36,798 nucleotides of DNA from JACQHM01 sp964535215. GTDB taxonomy: Bacteria; Methylomirabilota; Methylomirabilia; Methylomirabilales; JACQHM01. The translations under genes and the position numbers were made by a program. Under the pieces are notes generated by a model. It ran no database searches, was not told where the DNA came from, and saw nothing but the letters and a program-made list of their open reading frames with translations. Location: contig CAZHST010000030.1 of assembly GCA_964535215.1 (NCBI GenBank), positions 1-36,798 on the forward strand. The letters are read 5' to 3'. Below, in pieces: positions 13,763 to 21,169 of this stretch. Numbering within the stretch: the first letter of the stretch is position 1; each line of letters starts with the position of its first letter.

Positions 13763-15967
13763 TCACACCTGCTCCAGGTTCGCGTACCGGGCCAGCAGCT
13801 TCTTCGTCCCGAGGCCGGGGAAGGCGACGGTGACCTTCAGATCCTCCCCCTGGCCGATCCGCTCCCGGATGATGCCGATCCCCCACTCGGGGTGACGGAC
13901 CCGCATCCCCGGCCTGAGGTGATCCACAAAGGGTTCGGGGTCTGGGGTGGAGGGCTCATAGGGAGATTCTGACCAGGAACCCCGAACCTGAAACGCTGAA
14001 CCAACCGGGCTGACCCGCTCGATCAAGGCCGGGGGGATCTCCTCCAGGAAGCGGGAGGGGAGGCTCCGGCCCACCTCCTTGTACAGCCGCCGTCTGGCGG
14101 CCAGCGTGAGATGGAGGCACTCCTTGGCCCGGGTCATCCCCACGTAACAGAGGCGTCGTTCCTCCTCCAGCTCCCCCTCGTTGGTCATGGAGCGGAGGTG
14201 GGGGAAGATCCCCTCCTCCATCCCGCAGATGAAGACGATGGGAAACTCCAACCCCTTCGCCATGTGGAGGGTCATCAAGGTGACGGCCCCCTGCCCCTCC
14301 CGGTACTCATCGGCATCGGAGAGGAGGGCCACGCTGTCCAGGTAGGCCTGAAGGCTCTTGTCCTCGCTTTCCTCGTCGAAGGCCTGGGCGGCGGCGACCA
14401 GCTCCCGGAGGTTCTCCACCCGGGCCTGGGCCTCAGGGGTCCCCTCGGCCATCAGGTGATCTAGATAGCCTGTCTCCTTCATGAGGCCTACGAGGAGGTC
14501 TGGGACGGAAGGGGGGATGGGGAGTTGAAGCTGTTCTCGATAATGTTCAAGAAGCTGGTAGAGCGCCCCAAGGGCCTTCTGGGATCTCTTCGGGATCAGC
14601 TTCTCCTCGACGGCCTTCCGGCACGCCTCAAAGAGGGAGATCCGCTCGGTCCTGGCGATCCCCGAAAGGTGCTCCAGGGTACCCTCCCCGATCCCCCGGG
14701 GCGGGACGTTGATGATCCGTCGGAGGCTGGCCTCATCCCCGGGGTTGGCAATCAGGCGGAGATAGGCCAGCATGTCCTTGATCTCCTTCCGCTCGTAGAA
14801 CCTTAGGCCCCCGACGATGACGTAGGGGATCTGGAAGCGTCGAAACGCCTCCTCCAGGGCCCGGGACTGGGCATTCACCCGGTAAAAGACCGCCATCTCA
14901 TCGTAGCCTCGCCCAAAGACGGCGGAAAGGGTCTTGATCCGCTCGGCGATGAAGCGGGCCTCGTCCTCCTCGTCCGCCGCCTGGTACACGAGGATCCGCT
15001 CCCCCTCGCCGTTTGCCGTCCAGAGCCGCTTCCCCTTCCTCCCCAGGTTGTGGGCGATGACCGAGCCCGCCGCGTCCAGGATCCGCTGGGTTGAACGGTA
15101 GTTCTGCTCCAGCCGGATCACCTTGCACCCCGGATAGTCCCGCTCGAAGTCCAGGATGTTGGAGAGATCGGCCCCCCTGAAGCCGTAGATAGCCTGGTCG
15201 TCATCCCCCACCACGCAGAGGTTCCGGTGGGCCCCGGCCAGGAGATGGATCAGGCGGTACTGGGCGGGGTTCGTGTCCTGGTACTCGTCCACCATCAGGT
15301 ACCGCCAGAGGGCCTGGTAGGTGCGTAAGACCTCGGGCCGCTCCTCCAAGAGGAGGGCCGTCGTCATCAGGAGGTCGTCAAAGTCCAGGGCGTGGAGCCT
15401 CTGGAGCTTCTCCTGGTAGAGGCGGTAGACCTTGGCCACCCGCTCCTCCAGAAAGTCGTTGGCGACCAGGGCATACTCGGAGGGGCCCAGGAGATCCGCC
15501 TTGGCCCGGCTGATCCGGGAGGCGATCATCCGGGGGTTTAAGGCCCTCTCCGAGAGGTCCAGCTCCTTCAGGCACTCCCGGAGCAGGGCCAGTTGATCCC
15601 CCTCGTCGTAGATGAGGAACGAGTTGGGGAGGCCGATTTCGGGGGCGTGTCTCCTTAAGATCCTGACACAGGTGGCGTGGAAGGTCCCGATCCAGACCCC
15701 AGACCCCAGACCCCAGACCCCAGACCCCAGTTGGAGGAGGGCCGCAACCCGCCGCTTCATCTCCCCGGCCGCCTTGTTCGTGAAGGTGACGGCGAGGATC
15801 TGTCCGGGGCTCACCCCTTTCCGCCCGATGAGGTAGGCGATCCTCCGGGTGATGACCCGGGTCTTCCCCGACCCGGCCCCGGCCAGGACCAGCAGGGGGC
15901 CTTCGGTCGAGAGGACCGCCTCCAACTGCTCGGGGTTCAGATCGGAAAGAATGGGATCGCTGGTCAT
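13763..15967 (-). CDS. pcrA: UvrD/PcrA-type superfamily 1A DNA helicase
   Basis: 734 residues from the ATG at 15967, chosen because MTSDPILSDLNPEQLEAV is the usual start and the longer frame to 16054 has no likeness. All helicase motifs are present: AGAGSGKTRVITRR (Walker A), MVDEYQDTNPAQ, GDDDQAIYGFRGAD, LEQNYRST, TLHMAKGLEF and YVGMTRAK. The C-terminus keeps the Tudor-like module (GMRVRHPEWGIG...), which in PcrA/UvrD contacts RNA polymerase. It acts in nucleotide excision repair and replication-conflict removal. Two stretches are foreign looking and made of 7-bp DNA repeats: GSGVWGLGSGVW near residue 85, just before IGTFHATC, and SWSESPYEPSTPDPEP near residue 660-680. The gene heads the gat cluster. 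Confidence 0.93.
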   Translation of the reverse strand: MTSDPILSDLNPEQLEAVLSTEGPLLVLAGAGSGKTRVITRRIAYLIGRKGVSPGQILAVTFTNKAAGEMKRRVAALLQLGSGVWGLGSGVWIGTFHATCVRILRRHAPEIGLPNSFLIYDEGDQLALLRECLKELDLSERALNPRMIASRISRAKADLLGPSEYALVANDFLEERVAKVYRLYQEKLQRLHALDFDDLLMTTALLLEERPEVLRTYQALWRYLMVDEYQDTNPAQYRLIHLLAGAHRNLCVVGDDDQAIYGFRGADLSNILDFERDYPGCKVIRLEQNYRSTQRILDAAGSVIAHNLGRKGKRLWTANGEGERILVYQAADEEDEARFIAERIKTLSAVFGRGYDEMAVFYRVNAQSRALEEAFRRFQIPYVIVGGLRFYERKEIKDMLAYLRLIANPGDEASLRRIINVPPRGIGEGTLEHLSGIARTERISLFEACRKAVEEKLIPKRSQKALGALYQLLEHYREQLQLPIPPSVPDLLVGLMKETGYLDHLMAEGTPEAQARVENLRELVAAAQAFDEESEDKSLQAYLDSVALLSDADEYREGQGAVTLMTLHMAKGLEFPIVFICGMEEGIFPHLRSMTNEGELEEERRLCYVGMTRAKECLHLTLAARRRLYKEVGRSLPSRFLEEIPPALIERVSPVGSAFQVRGSWSESPYEPSTPDPEPFVDHLRPGMRVRHPEWGIGIIRERIGQGEDLKVTVAFPGLGTKKLLARYANLEQV
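13932..14002. repeat. Degenerate heptamer repeats in the helicase 3' part
   Basis: Two short runs of 7-bp units: GGTTCGG, GGTCTGG, GGTGGAG, GGCTCAT (13932-13959) and AGGAACC, CCGAACC, TGAAACG, CTGAACC (13975-14002). They encode the flexible linker before the Tudor-like domain. Confidence 0.5.
15694..15728. repeat. Perfect heptamer repeat, 5 x AGACCCC, in the helicase
   Basis: Five identical tandem copies of AGACCCC inside the coding region of the helicase. On the coding strand they give the peptide repeat GSGVWGL; three DNA units make one 7-residue peptide unit. Confidence 0.9.
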
Positions 15968-16279
15968 GCACCGTCCTCTTTCCGCCGGAGCTTCTCCCGG
16001 AGGACGTGGTTGAATGATCAAACCATTATACTCGAAGCGATCGGCCCTGTTCAAAGGAAAACCTCTCCCTGAAGGAACCCGTTGTGGCCGGCTCCCTCAA
16101 AGGAGAGGAAAGGCGGGAAAACGCTCAGCAAGGGGGGGCTTCACAAGCCCCTGACCCTTTGCAGCCCTTCAGGGCCCCGATTTTGCCAGGCTGAGCAGCT
16201 CCTCATCCACCGTTGACAGCCCATGCCGGATAGTGCGAGAATGGGTTTGGTTCTGAGGCTTTGGTGCAGGAGGAGGTAG
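15968..16279. other. Intergenic region between helicase and antitoxin genes
   Basis: About 310 bp between divergent genes. It contains the promoter candidate for the antitoxin (listed separately). No convincing gene, tRNA or repeat is seen; a short GC-rich stretch at 16120-16190 has no clear hairpin-plus-T-run. Confidence 0.5.
16214..16243 (+). promoter_or_regulatory. Putative sigma70 promoter of the antitoxin gene
   Basis: A perfect TTGACA (16214-16219) is followed after 18 bp by GAGAAT (16238-16243). It is 37 bp upstream of the antitoxin ATG. Confidence 0.5.
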
Positions 16280-16534
16280 ATGAAAACAGTGACGTTCAAA
16301 GTCGTGATCCCGGCTGATCGGCAGCTTCACATTGTGGTGCCAGAAGAAATCCCACCAGGAGAGGCGGAGGTTGTCGTCACTACGATGGAGGCTACTCCGG
16401 CAAAAGGCAAGACGGCAGGGGACCTGCTCCGATCACCCCTCTTTGGCCTCTGGAAGGATCGGACGGACATCGGCGATAGCATAGAGTTTGCCCGGAAGCT
16501 GCGGGCTGAGGCGGAGCGGCGCCAGCGTGCGTGA
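16280..16534 (+). CDS. VapB-like antitoxin
   Basis: 84 residues. The N-terminus (MKTVTFKVVIPADRQLHIVVPEEIP) looks like a short beta-strand DNA-binding/dimerisation element, and the C-terminus (KTAGDLLRSPLFGLWKDRTDIGDSIEFARKLR) is the neutralising tail seen in antitoxins that accompany PIN-domain toxins. A very good ribosome site (GGAGGAGG) precedes the ATG, and a promoter lies upstream. The last codons overlap the GTG start of a broken vapC (GTGA), the usual coupling in such pairs. With the toxin destroyed, this antitoxin is an orphan locally; it could still repress its promoter or neutralise another PIN toxin. Confidence 0.75.
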   Translation: MKTVTFKVVIPADRQLHIVVPEEIPPGEAEVVVTTMEATPAKGKTAGDLLRSPLFGLWKDRTDIGDSIEFARKLRAEAERRQRA

Positions 16535-16707
16535 GGTTTGAACAGTTTCACCTGAGCCATGGCATCGGCATTATGGACTGCCTTATCGCCGCTGTTGCTC
16601 TCCGTGTCGGGAAACCGTTTTACACATTCAATTTGAAACATTTCCAAGTGATCCCTGGCCTTGATGCCAGGGTCCCCTATGAGCGACCGGCGGTGCCGAT
16701 GGCATAA
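16531..16707 (+). pseudogene. VapC remnant: start codon joined to C-terminal third
   Basis: A 58-codon frame that begins with GTG overlapping the antitoxin stop. After only two residues it enters the last third of a PIN-domain toxin: FEQFHLSHGIGIMDCLIAAVALRVG, then FYTFNLKHFQVIPGL and VPYERP. The N-terminal catalytic aspartate and most of the domain are missing; only the Asp in GIMDCLIA and the FNLKHF segment remain. The start codon position and the frame are preserved, so the deletion looks in-frame, like the hsdR and transposase remnants elsewhere in this window. The product should be inactive as a nuclease. Confidence 0.75.
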
Positions 16708-16758
16708 GAGATAACATCGCCGTCCAGAGAGAGGTGTCAATAGTTCTTTTGGCGATTC

Positions 16759-19368
16759 TCAACGAACAGACCGTGGATCTTCATGGGGGTTTGGGCGGCC
16801 TTTTATGGCCAGGTCGTGAAGCTCTGTCAGGATGAGGAGGGCTTCCAGCGGGGTGATCCGGAGGGGATCGAGGGCCAGAAGCTTCGCCTCGATGGTTGAG
16901 GCGTAGGTCCCTCCCTCCTTTGACGTTTCTCCTTTCAGGTCCGGCGAGGGCAGGGTCGCCCTCTCTTCCTCCAGGGCTTTCAGGAGCGTTTTGGCCCGCT
17001 CGAGGACTGTGTCGGGGAGGCCGGCCAGCTTTGCCACGTGGAGGCCGTAGCTCTTCTGGGCGGCGCCCGGGACGACTTTATACAGGAAGGTCACCTCCCC
17101 CTGATCTTCCCGAACCTCCAGCCGGGCGTTGACCACCCCGGGAAGGGCCCCGGCCAGGGTGGTCAGCTCGTGGTGGTGGGTCGTGAAGAGGGTCCTGGCC
17201 TTGACCTTCTCCGCGAGAAACTCCACCACCGCCTGGGCGATGGCCAGGCCATCCAGGGTCCCGGTCCCCCGTCCCACCTCGTCCAGGATCACCAGGCTTT
17301 TGGGCGTGGCCTGGTTTAAGATCGTTGCCGTCTCCAGCATCTCGACCATGAAGGTGGAGAGGCCCTTGGCGAGGAAGTCTAAAGCCCCGATCCTGGTGAA
17401 GATCCGATCCACGAGGCCGATCCTGGCCCGTTCGGCCGGGATGAAGCTCCCAACCTGCGCGAGGAGGACCAGGAGGGCCGCCTGCCGCACAAAGGTGGAT
17501 TTCCCCGAGGCGTTCGGACCGGTCAGGATGATCACCCTCCTGCCCTCGTCCAGGGAAAGATTGTTTGGGACGAAGCCGTGCGAGAAGGCCTCCACCACGG
17601 GATGGCGGCCCTCGATGATCTGGATCGAAGGGCCCTCATCCACCTCAGGCTTGACCCACCGCTTCCGGGCGGCCACCTCGGCCAAGGAGACGAGGGCATC
17701 CAGCCTCCCCAACCCATCAGCGGCCCTCCGCAGGCGATCGGCCCTCGCGGCGATAAAACCTCTTAGCTCGCAGAACAGCTCGTACTCCAGTTGGTTCCCC
17801 CGCTCGGCCGCGGAGAGGATCCGGTTCTCGAACTCCCGAAGCTCCCGGGTGATAAACCGCTCGGCGTTGACCAGGGTCTGCCGTCGGATGTAGTCCTTCG
17901 GGACAAGCTTAAGATTCGCCTTCGTGACCTCGATGTAGTACCCGAAGACCTTGTTGAAGCCGACCCGGAGGTTTGGGATCCCGGTCCGCTCCCGCTCCCC
18001 TTGCTCGAAGGTCGAAAGCCACTCATGGCCTTTGGTCTGGATGGCCCGGAGCTCGTCCAGCTCTTTTGAGACCCCCTCCCTGATGAGTCCCCCTTCCTTG
18101 AGGTGGGGCGAAGGCTCGTCCAGAAGGACCCGCTGGATCTCTTGATAGACATCCTCCAGGGGATCCAGGCCATGGGCGAGCTCAACCAGGAGGGGGGCCT
18201 TCGCCGTCAGGAGGAGCCCCCGGAGTGTTGGGAGGGGGAGGAGGGAGGCCTTCAACGAGATGAGGTCCCGGGGCTTCGCCACCTCGGAGGTGATCCGTGA
18301 GGTGAGCCGCTCGATGTCCAGGATCCTGGCCAGGAGGTCCCGAAGCCCGGACTTAAGATCCTGGCGGCCGATCAGCTCCTCCACAGCGTCCTGCCTTCGC
18401 CGGATCTCTTTGACCGACAGGAGGGGGTGGAGGACCCACTCTTTCAACCGGCGACGGCCCATCCCGGTCAGCGTCAGATCCAGGATCGAAAGGAGGGACC
18501 CCTCCCCCGAGCCCTCAAAGAGGGTCTCCACGAGCTCCAGGTTCCGTTGGGTGTGGGGGTCTAGGCCCATGAACTCCCGGCCCCGGTACGGCCTCGGGGC
18601 CTTCACGTGGGGGAGGAACGCCCGCTGGGTGACCGAGGCGTAGCGGAGGAGGGCCCCGGCGGCCAGGAGGCCTAAGTCCCCTTTGGGGAAGTCACCCCCC
18701 CACCTGTCGGAGGGGGGGCCAAAGTGGGCAAGGAGGGAAGAGAGGGCCTGGTCCTCCGAGAACTCCTCCTTCGGGCGCGGGGTCACGAAAGGGGCCTTGA
18801 CCACCTGGGGAACGAAGGCCTCTGCCCACCGCTCCATCCCTTCCGGGAGGAGGAGTTCTTTCGCCTGAAACTTGGCGAAGAGGGAGGGGAGCTCGTCGGG
18901 ATCCACGGAGGCGGCGAAGAAATCCCCGGTGGAAAGCGCTAGGAAGGCGATCCCTATCTTCCCCTCCCCCGGGAGGAGGGCGGCTAAGTACCGCTCCTCT
19001 TCGCCTTCAAAGAAGGTCCCCGGGGTGACCACCCGGATCACATCCCGCCGGATGAGCCGCTTCCCCTTCTGGGGGCCTTCCAATTGCTCGCAGATCGCGA
19101 CCTTGTACCCCTTCGCCACGAGCCTGGCCAGATACGTTTCCAGCCGATGATGGGGGATGCCGCACATCGGGACCCGGGCCTTCCCCTTCCCCTGGGGGCG
19201 GGAGGTCAGGACCAGTTGAAGCTCCCGGGCCCCGACCTCGGCATCTTCAAAAAACATCTCGTAGAAGTCCCCGAAGCGGTAGAAGAGGAGGGCATCGGGG
19301 TACCGCCGCTTGATCCGACGGTACTGGTCCATCACATCCTGCGGCAGGGGATCGGGCGCTATGACCAT
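16759..19368 (-). CDS. mutS: DNA mismatch repair protein MutS
   Basis: 869 residues, full length for MutS1. The mismatch-reading Phe-x-Glu is present (GDFYEMFF, Phe35/Glu37). The ATPase near residue 610-720 has TGPNASGKSTFVRQ (usual form GPNMxGKS), VILDEVGRGTGTLDG (usual GRGTSTxDG) and TTHHHELT. The signature segment reads RIGALDFLAKGLSTFMVEM where most MutS proteins have GASDDLAxGxSTFMVEM, so the paired aspartates are changed. About residues 217-233 (GPPSDRWGGDFPKGDLG) come from a palindromic DNA element. A GAGGT ribosome site precedes the ATG. It follows the aminotransferase gene by 4 bp, so the two are co-transcribed. No mutL is in the window. Confidence 0.95.
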   Translation of the reverse strand: MVIAPDPLPQDVMDQYRRIKRRYPDALLFYRFGDFYEMFFEDAEVGARELQLVLTSRPQGKGKARVPMCGIPHHRLETYLARLVAKGYKVAICEQLEGPQKGKRLIRRDVIRVVTPGTFFEGEEERYLAALLPGEGKIGIAFLALSTGDFFAASVDPDELPSLFAKFQAKELLLPEGMERWAEAFVPQVVKAPFVTPRPKEEFSEDQALSSLLAHFGPPSDRWGGDFPKGDLGLLAAGALLRYASVTQRAFLPHVKAPRPYRGREFMGLDPHTQRNLELVETLFEGSGEGSLLSILDLTLTGMGRRRLKEWVLHPLLSVKEIRRRQDAVEELIGRQDLKSGLRDLLARILDIERLTSRITSEVAKPRDLISLKASLLPLPTLRGLLLTAKAPLLVELAHGLDPLEDVYQEIQRVLLDEPSPHLKEGGLIREGVSKELDELRAIQTKGHEWLSTFEQGERERTGIPNLRVGFNKVFGYYIEVTKANLKLVPKDYIRRQTLVNAERFITRELREFENRILSAAERGNQLEYELFCELRGFIAARADRLRRAADGLGRLDALVSLAEVAARKRWVKPEVDEGPSIQIIEGRHPVVEAFSHGFVPNNLSLDEGRRVIILTGPNASGKSTFVRQAALLVLLAQVGSFIPAERARIGLVDRIFTRIGALDFLAKGLSTFMVEMLETATILNQATPKSLVILDEVGRGTGTLDGLAIAQAVVEFLAEKVKARTLFTTHHHELTTLAGALPGVVNARLEVREDQGEVTFLYKVVPGAAQKSYGLHVAKLAGLPDTVLERAKTLLKALEEERATLPSPDLKGETSKEGGTYASTIEAKLLALDPLRITPLEALLILTELHDLAIKGRPNPHEDPRSVR
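18671..18718. repeat. Double hairpin element inside mutS
   Basis: CCCC-TTT-GGGG (18678-18688) is followed by seven C (18695-18701), a 10-bp loop and seven G (18712-18718). It encodes the GPPSDRWGGDFPKGD stretch of MutS and resembles a dispersed palindromic element that entered the reading frame. Confidence 0.5.
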
Positions 19369-19372
19369 CGTT

Positions 19373-20539
19373 TTACCTCAGCTTCATGAGGGAAGCCGCC
19401 ATCCGCTCCAAGGCCTTTTCCAGCTTCGCTTCGGAGGTCGCGTAGGAGATCCGCAGATACCCTTCCCCGTACCGGCCGAAAGCCGTCCCGGGGAGGAGGG
19501 CGACGCCGGCATCATTGAGGAGGTGGTCGGCGACCTCTTGAGAGGAGCGGTTGAAGGCCCTGATGTTGGGGAAAACGTAAAAGGCCCCTTGAGGGACAGG
19601 GCAGCGGAGACCGGGGATCCGGTTCAGGCCTTTGACCAGGAGATCCCGTCGCCGCTTGAAGGCCTGGACCATCGCCAGGGATTCGGTCTGGTCCCCCTCC
19701 AGGGCGGCGATCCCGGCCAGCTGCGTGAAGGTGGCCGTGCAGGAGTTAGAGTTCACCATGAGGCGCGCCATCCGCTCGGCCACGGGGACCGGCATGACAC
19801 CATAGCCCAGCCTCCACCCGGTCATCGCATAGGATTTCGAGAACCCGTCCAGCAGGATGGTCAGGTTCTTCATCCCCGGAAGCGAGGCGATGCTCACGTG
19901 CTCCCCCTCGTAGAGGAAGCGGTGGTACACCTCATCGGAGAGGACGACGATCTTGGAGGTCCTGGCGATCTCGGCGATCCGCTCCAGGTCCTCCCGGGGG
20001 ATGACCCCTCCGGTGGGATTCTGGGGGGAGTTCAGGATGATCAGTTTCGTCCGGGGGCCGACCCGTTTCTCCAGCTCGTCCAGATCAAGGCTGAAGCCCC
20101 GCTCCTCCAGGAGGGGGATCGGGATGGCCTTCCCGCCTGCAAACTCGATGACCGACTCGTAGATCGGGAAGCCCGGATCGGGGTAGATGACCTCGTCCCC
20201 CTCCCCGACCAGGGCGAGGATGGCGAAGAACAGGACCGGCTTCGCCCCGGGGGTGACGATGACCTCGTCGGGGTGCACCGGGATACCCCTGGTCTTTTCC
20301 ACATGGCGGGCGATGGCCGCCCGAAGCTCGGGGAGGCCGGCCGGCGGGCTGTACCGGGTGTAGCCGTCCTCCAGGGCCTTCTTCGCCGCCTCAACGATAG
20401 GCCTTGGGGTGGGAAAGTCTGGCTCGCCGATCTCCAAGTGGATGACCTCCCGCCCCTCCCGCTCCAGCGCCCGGGCCTTCACCAGGACATCAAAGGCCCC
20501 CTCCGTCCGAAGTTTTCCCATCCGCTCAGCGAGCTCCAT
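19373..20539 (-). CDS. Class I PLP-dependent aminotransferase (aspartate aminotransferase-like)
   Basis: 388 residues, fold-type I. Landmarks are HLEIGEPDFPTP near the N-terminus, YTRYSPPAGLPELR, NSPQNPTGGV, DEVYHRF and the PLP lysine in DGFSKSYAMTGWRLGYG, followed by the carboxylate-binding arginine in YLRISYA. Such enzymes transaminate aspartate or related amino acids with 2-oxoglutarate; substrate choice cannot be read here. A paralogue is at 32524-33672. A GAGGAGTGAT ribosome site precedes the ATG. It is followed by mutS after 4 bp. Confidence 0.93.
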   Translation of the reverse strand: MELAERMGKLRTEGAFDVLVKARALEREGREVIHLEIGEPDFPTPRPIVEAAKKALEDGYTRYSPPAGLPELRAAIARHVEKTRGIPVHPDEVIVTPGAKPVLFFAILALVGEGDEVIYPDPGFPIYESVIEFAGGKAIPIPLLEERGFSLDLDELEKRVGPRTKLIILNSPQNPTGGVIPREDLERIAEIARTSKIVVLSDEVYHRFLYEGEHVSIASLPGMKNLTILLDGFSKSYAMTGWRLGYGVMPVPVAERMARLMVNSNSCTATFTQLAGIAALEGDQTESLAMVQAFKRRRDLLVKGLNRIPGLRCPVPQGAFYVFPNIRAFNRSSQEVADHLLNDAGVALLPGTAFGRYGEGYLRISYATSEAKLEKALERMAASLMKLR

Positions 20540-20642
20540 AGATCACTCCTCAAATTTAACCGCAGACATGTGGCTTCTCCCTTGGCTTAGCGTTTCGACT
20601 CACCGCAACCCAACGCCTCCAAGAGGGGTTGCTTCCCGAAGG

Positions 20643-20858
20643 TCAAGGAGCCACCTTCAAGTTTTCCAGTGAGACACCCTGTTCTTTGAGATGAGGAATC
20701 AGATCGCTGGCGTCCAAAATTTCAATGGCCACAATGCGTTCGCCAGGACCGACATCAATCGCCACCTGGTCATTCAACCGAATAACCTCACACTCCACGC
20801 GCTCTTCTACCAAGCGGATAGTCAGGGCATCTACGGTCGGATCATAGACGATTCGCAT
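20643..20858 (-). CDS. DUF2283 protein, second copy of the pair
   Basis: 71 residues from the ATG at 20858. An ATG at 20873 is in frame and overlaps the DUF4258 stop, but the sequence between is a near-perfect ribosome site (GGAGGTGAT), placing the true start five codons later. The protein reads MRIVYDPTVDALTIRL, then VAIDVGPGERIVAIEILDASDL, the DUF2283 pattern. It is clearly homologous to the protein at 8501-8722 (YDPxVDALxI and IxAIEILDA shared). It follows the DUF4258 gene and the type IIG-like enzyme in one transcription unit. A role as antitoxin of the DUF4258 protein is inference. Confidence 0.82.
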   Translation of the reverse strand: MRIVYDPTVDALTIRLVEERVECEVIRLNDQVAIDVGPGERIVAIEILDASDLIPHLKEQGVSLENLKVAP

Positions 20859-20872
20859 GTCTATCACCTCCA

Positions 20873-21136
20873 TCAGAAATAGAAAACAAACACGGTTACC
20901 ACAATCAGTCGGTCAGCCTCTTCAGCGATCACAGGGGCGACTTGTTTGACCGCATAATGCTTTCCCCGCCAAGGACGATTGTAGGTGAAATTCTTGCGAA
21001 ACATAAGCCGTCCTTTCCGTGCCGGCTCAGGATTCCCTGGGCGGATAGCCGCTTCAACTTCGCTTTCCGTAACCCCACGGTCTAACATTTTCTCCAGAGC
21101 ATGGGGGCTAAACTCAATCGGTTTTGACAGGTCCAT
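20873..21136 (-). CDS. DUF4258 protein, second copy of the pair
   Basis: 87 residues. It shares with the protein at 8746-9000 an N-terminal PHALEKMLDRGVTESEVEAAI, a central basic segment (RKNFTYNRPWRGKHYAVKQVAPV) and the C-terminal VVTVFVFYF. These are the hallmarks of DUF4258, a small domain of unknown function with the size of RelE/BrnT toxins. It starts 33 bp after the restriction-modification gene on the same strand and precedes DUF2283 by 14 bp. The repeated pairing and the repeated position beside restriction genes suggest a defence-linked or addiction module. Confidence 0.82.
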   Translation of the reverse strand: MDLSKPIEFSPHALEKMLDRGVTESEVEAAIRPGNPEPARKGRLMFRKNFTYNRPWRGKHYAVKQVAPVIAEEADRLIVVTVFVFYF

Positions 21137-21169
21137 GATCCTGAATGTGAGAAGGTTATGAAACAGTTT

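Noticed and set aside
19310..20590. Long open frame antisense to the aminotransferase gene (426 codons)
   Set aside because: A mirror of a well-conserved enzyme; no recognisable domain and no ribosome site.
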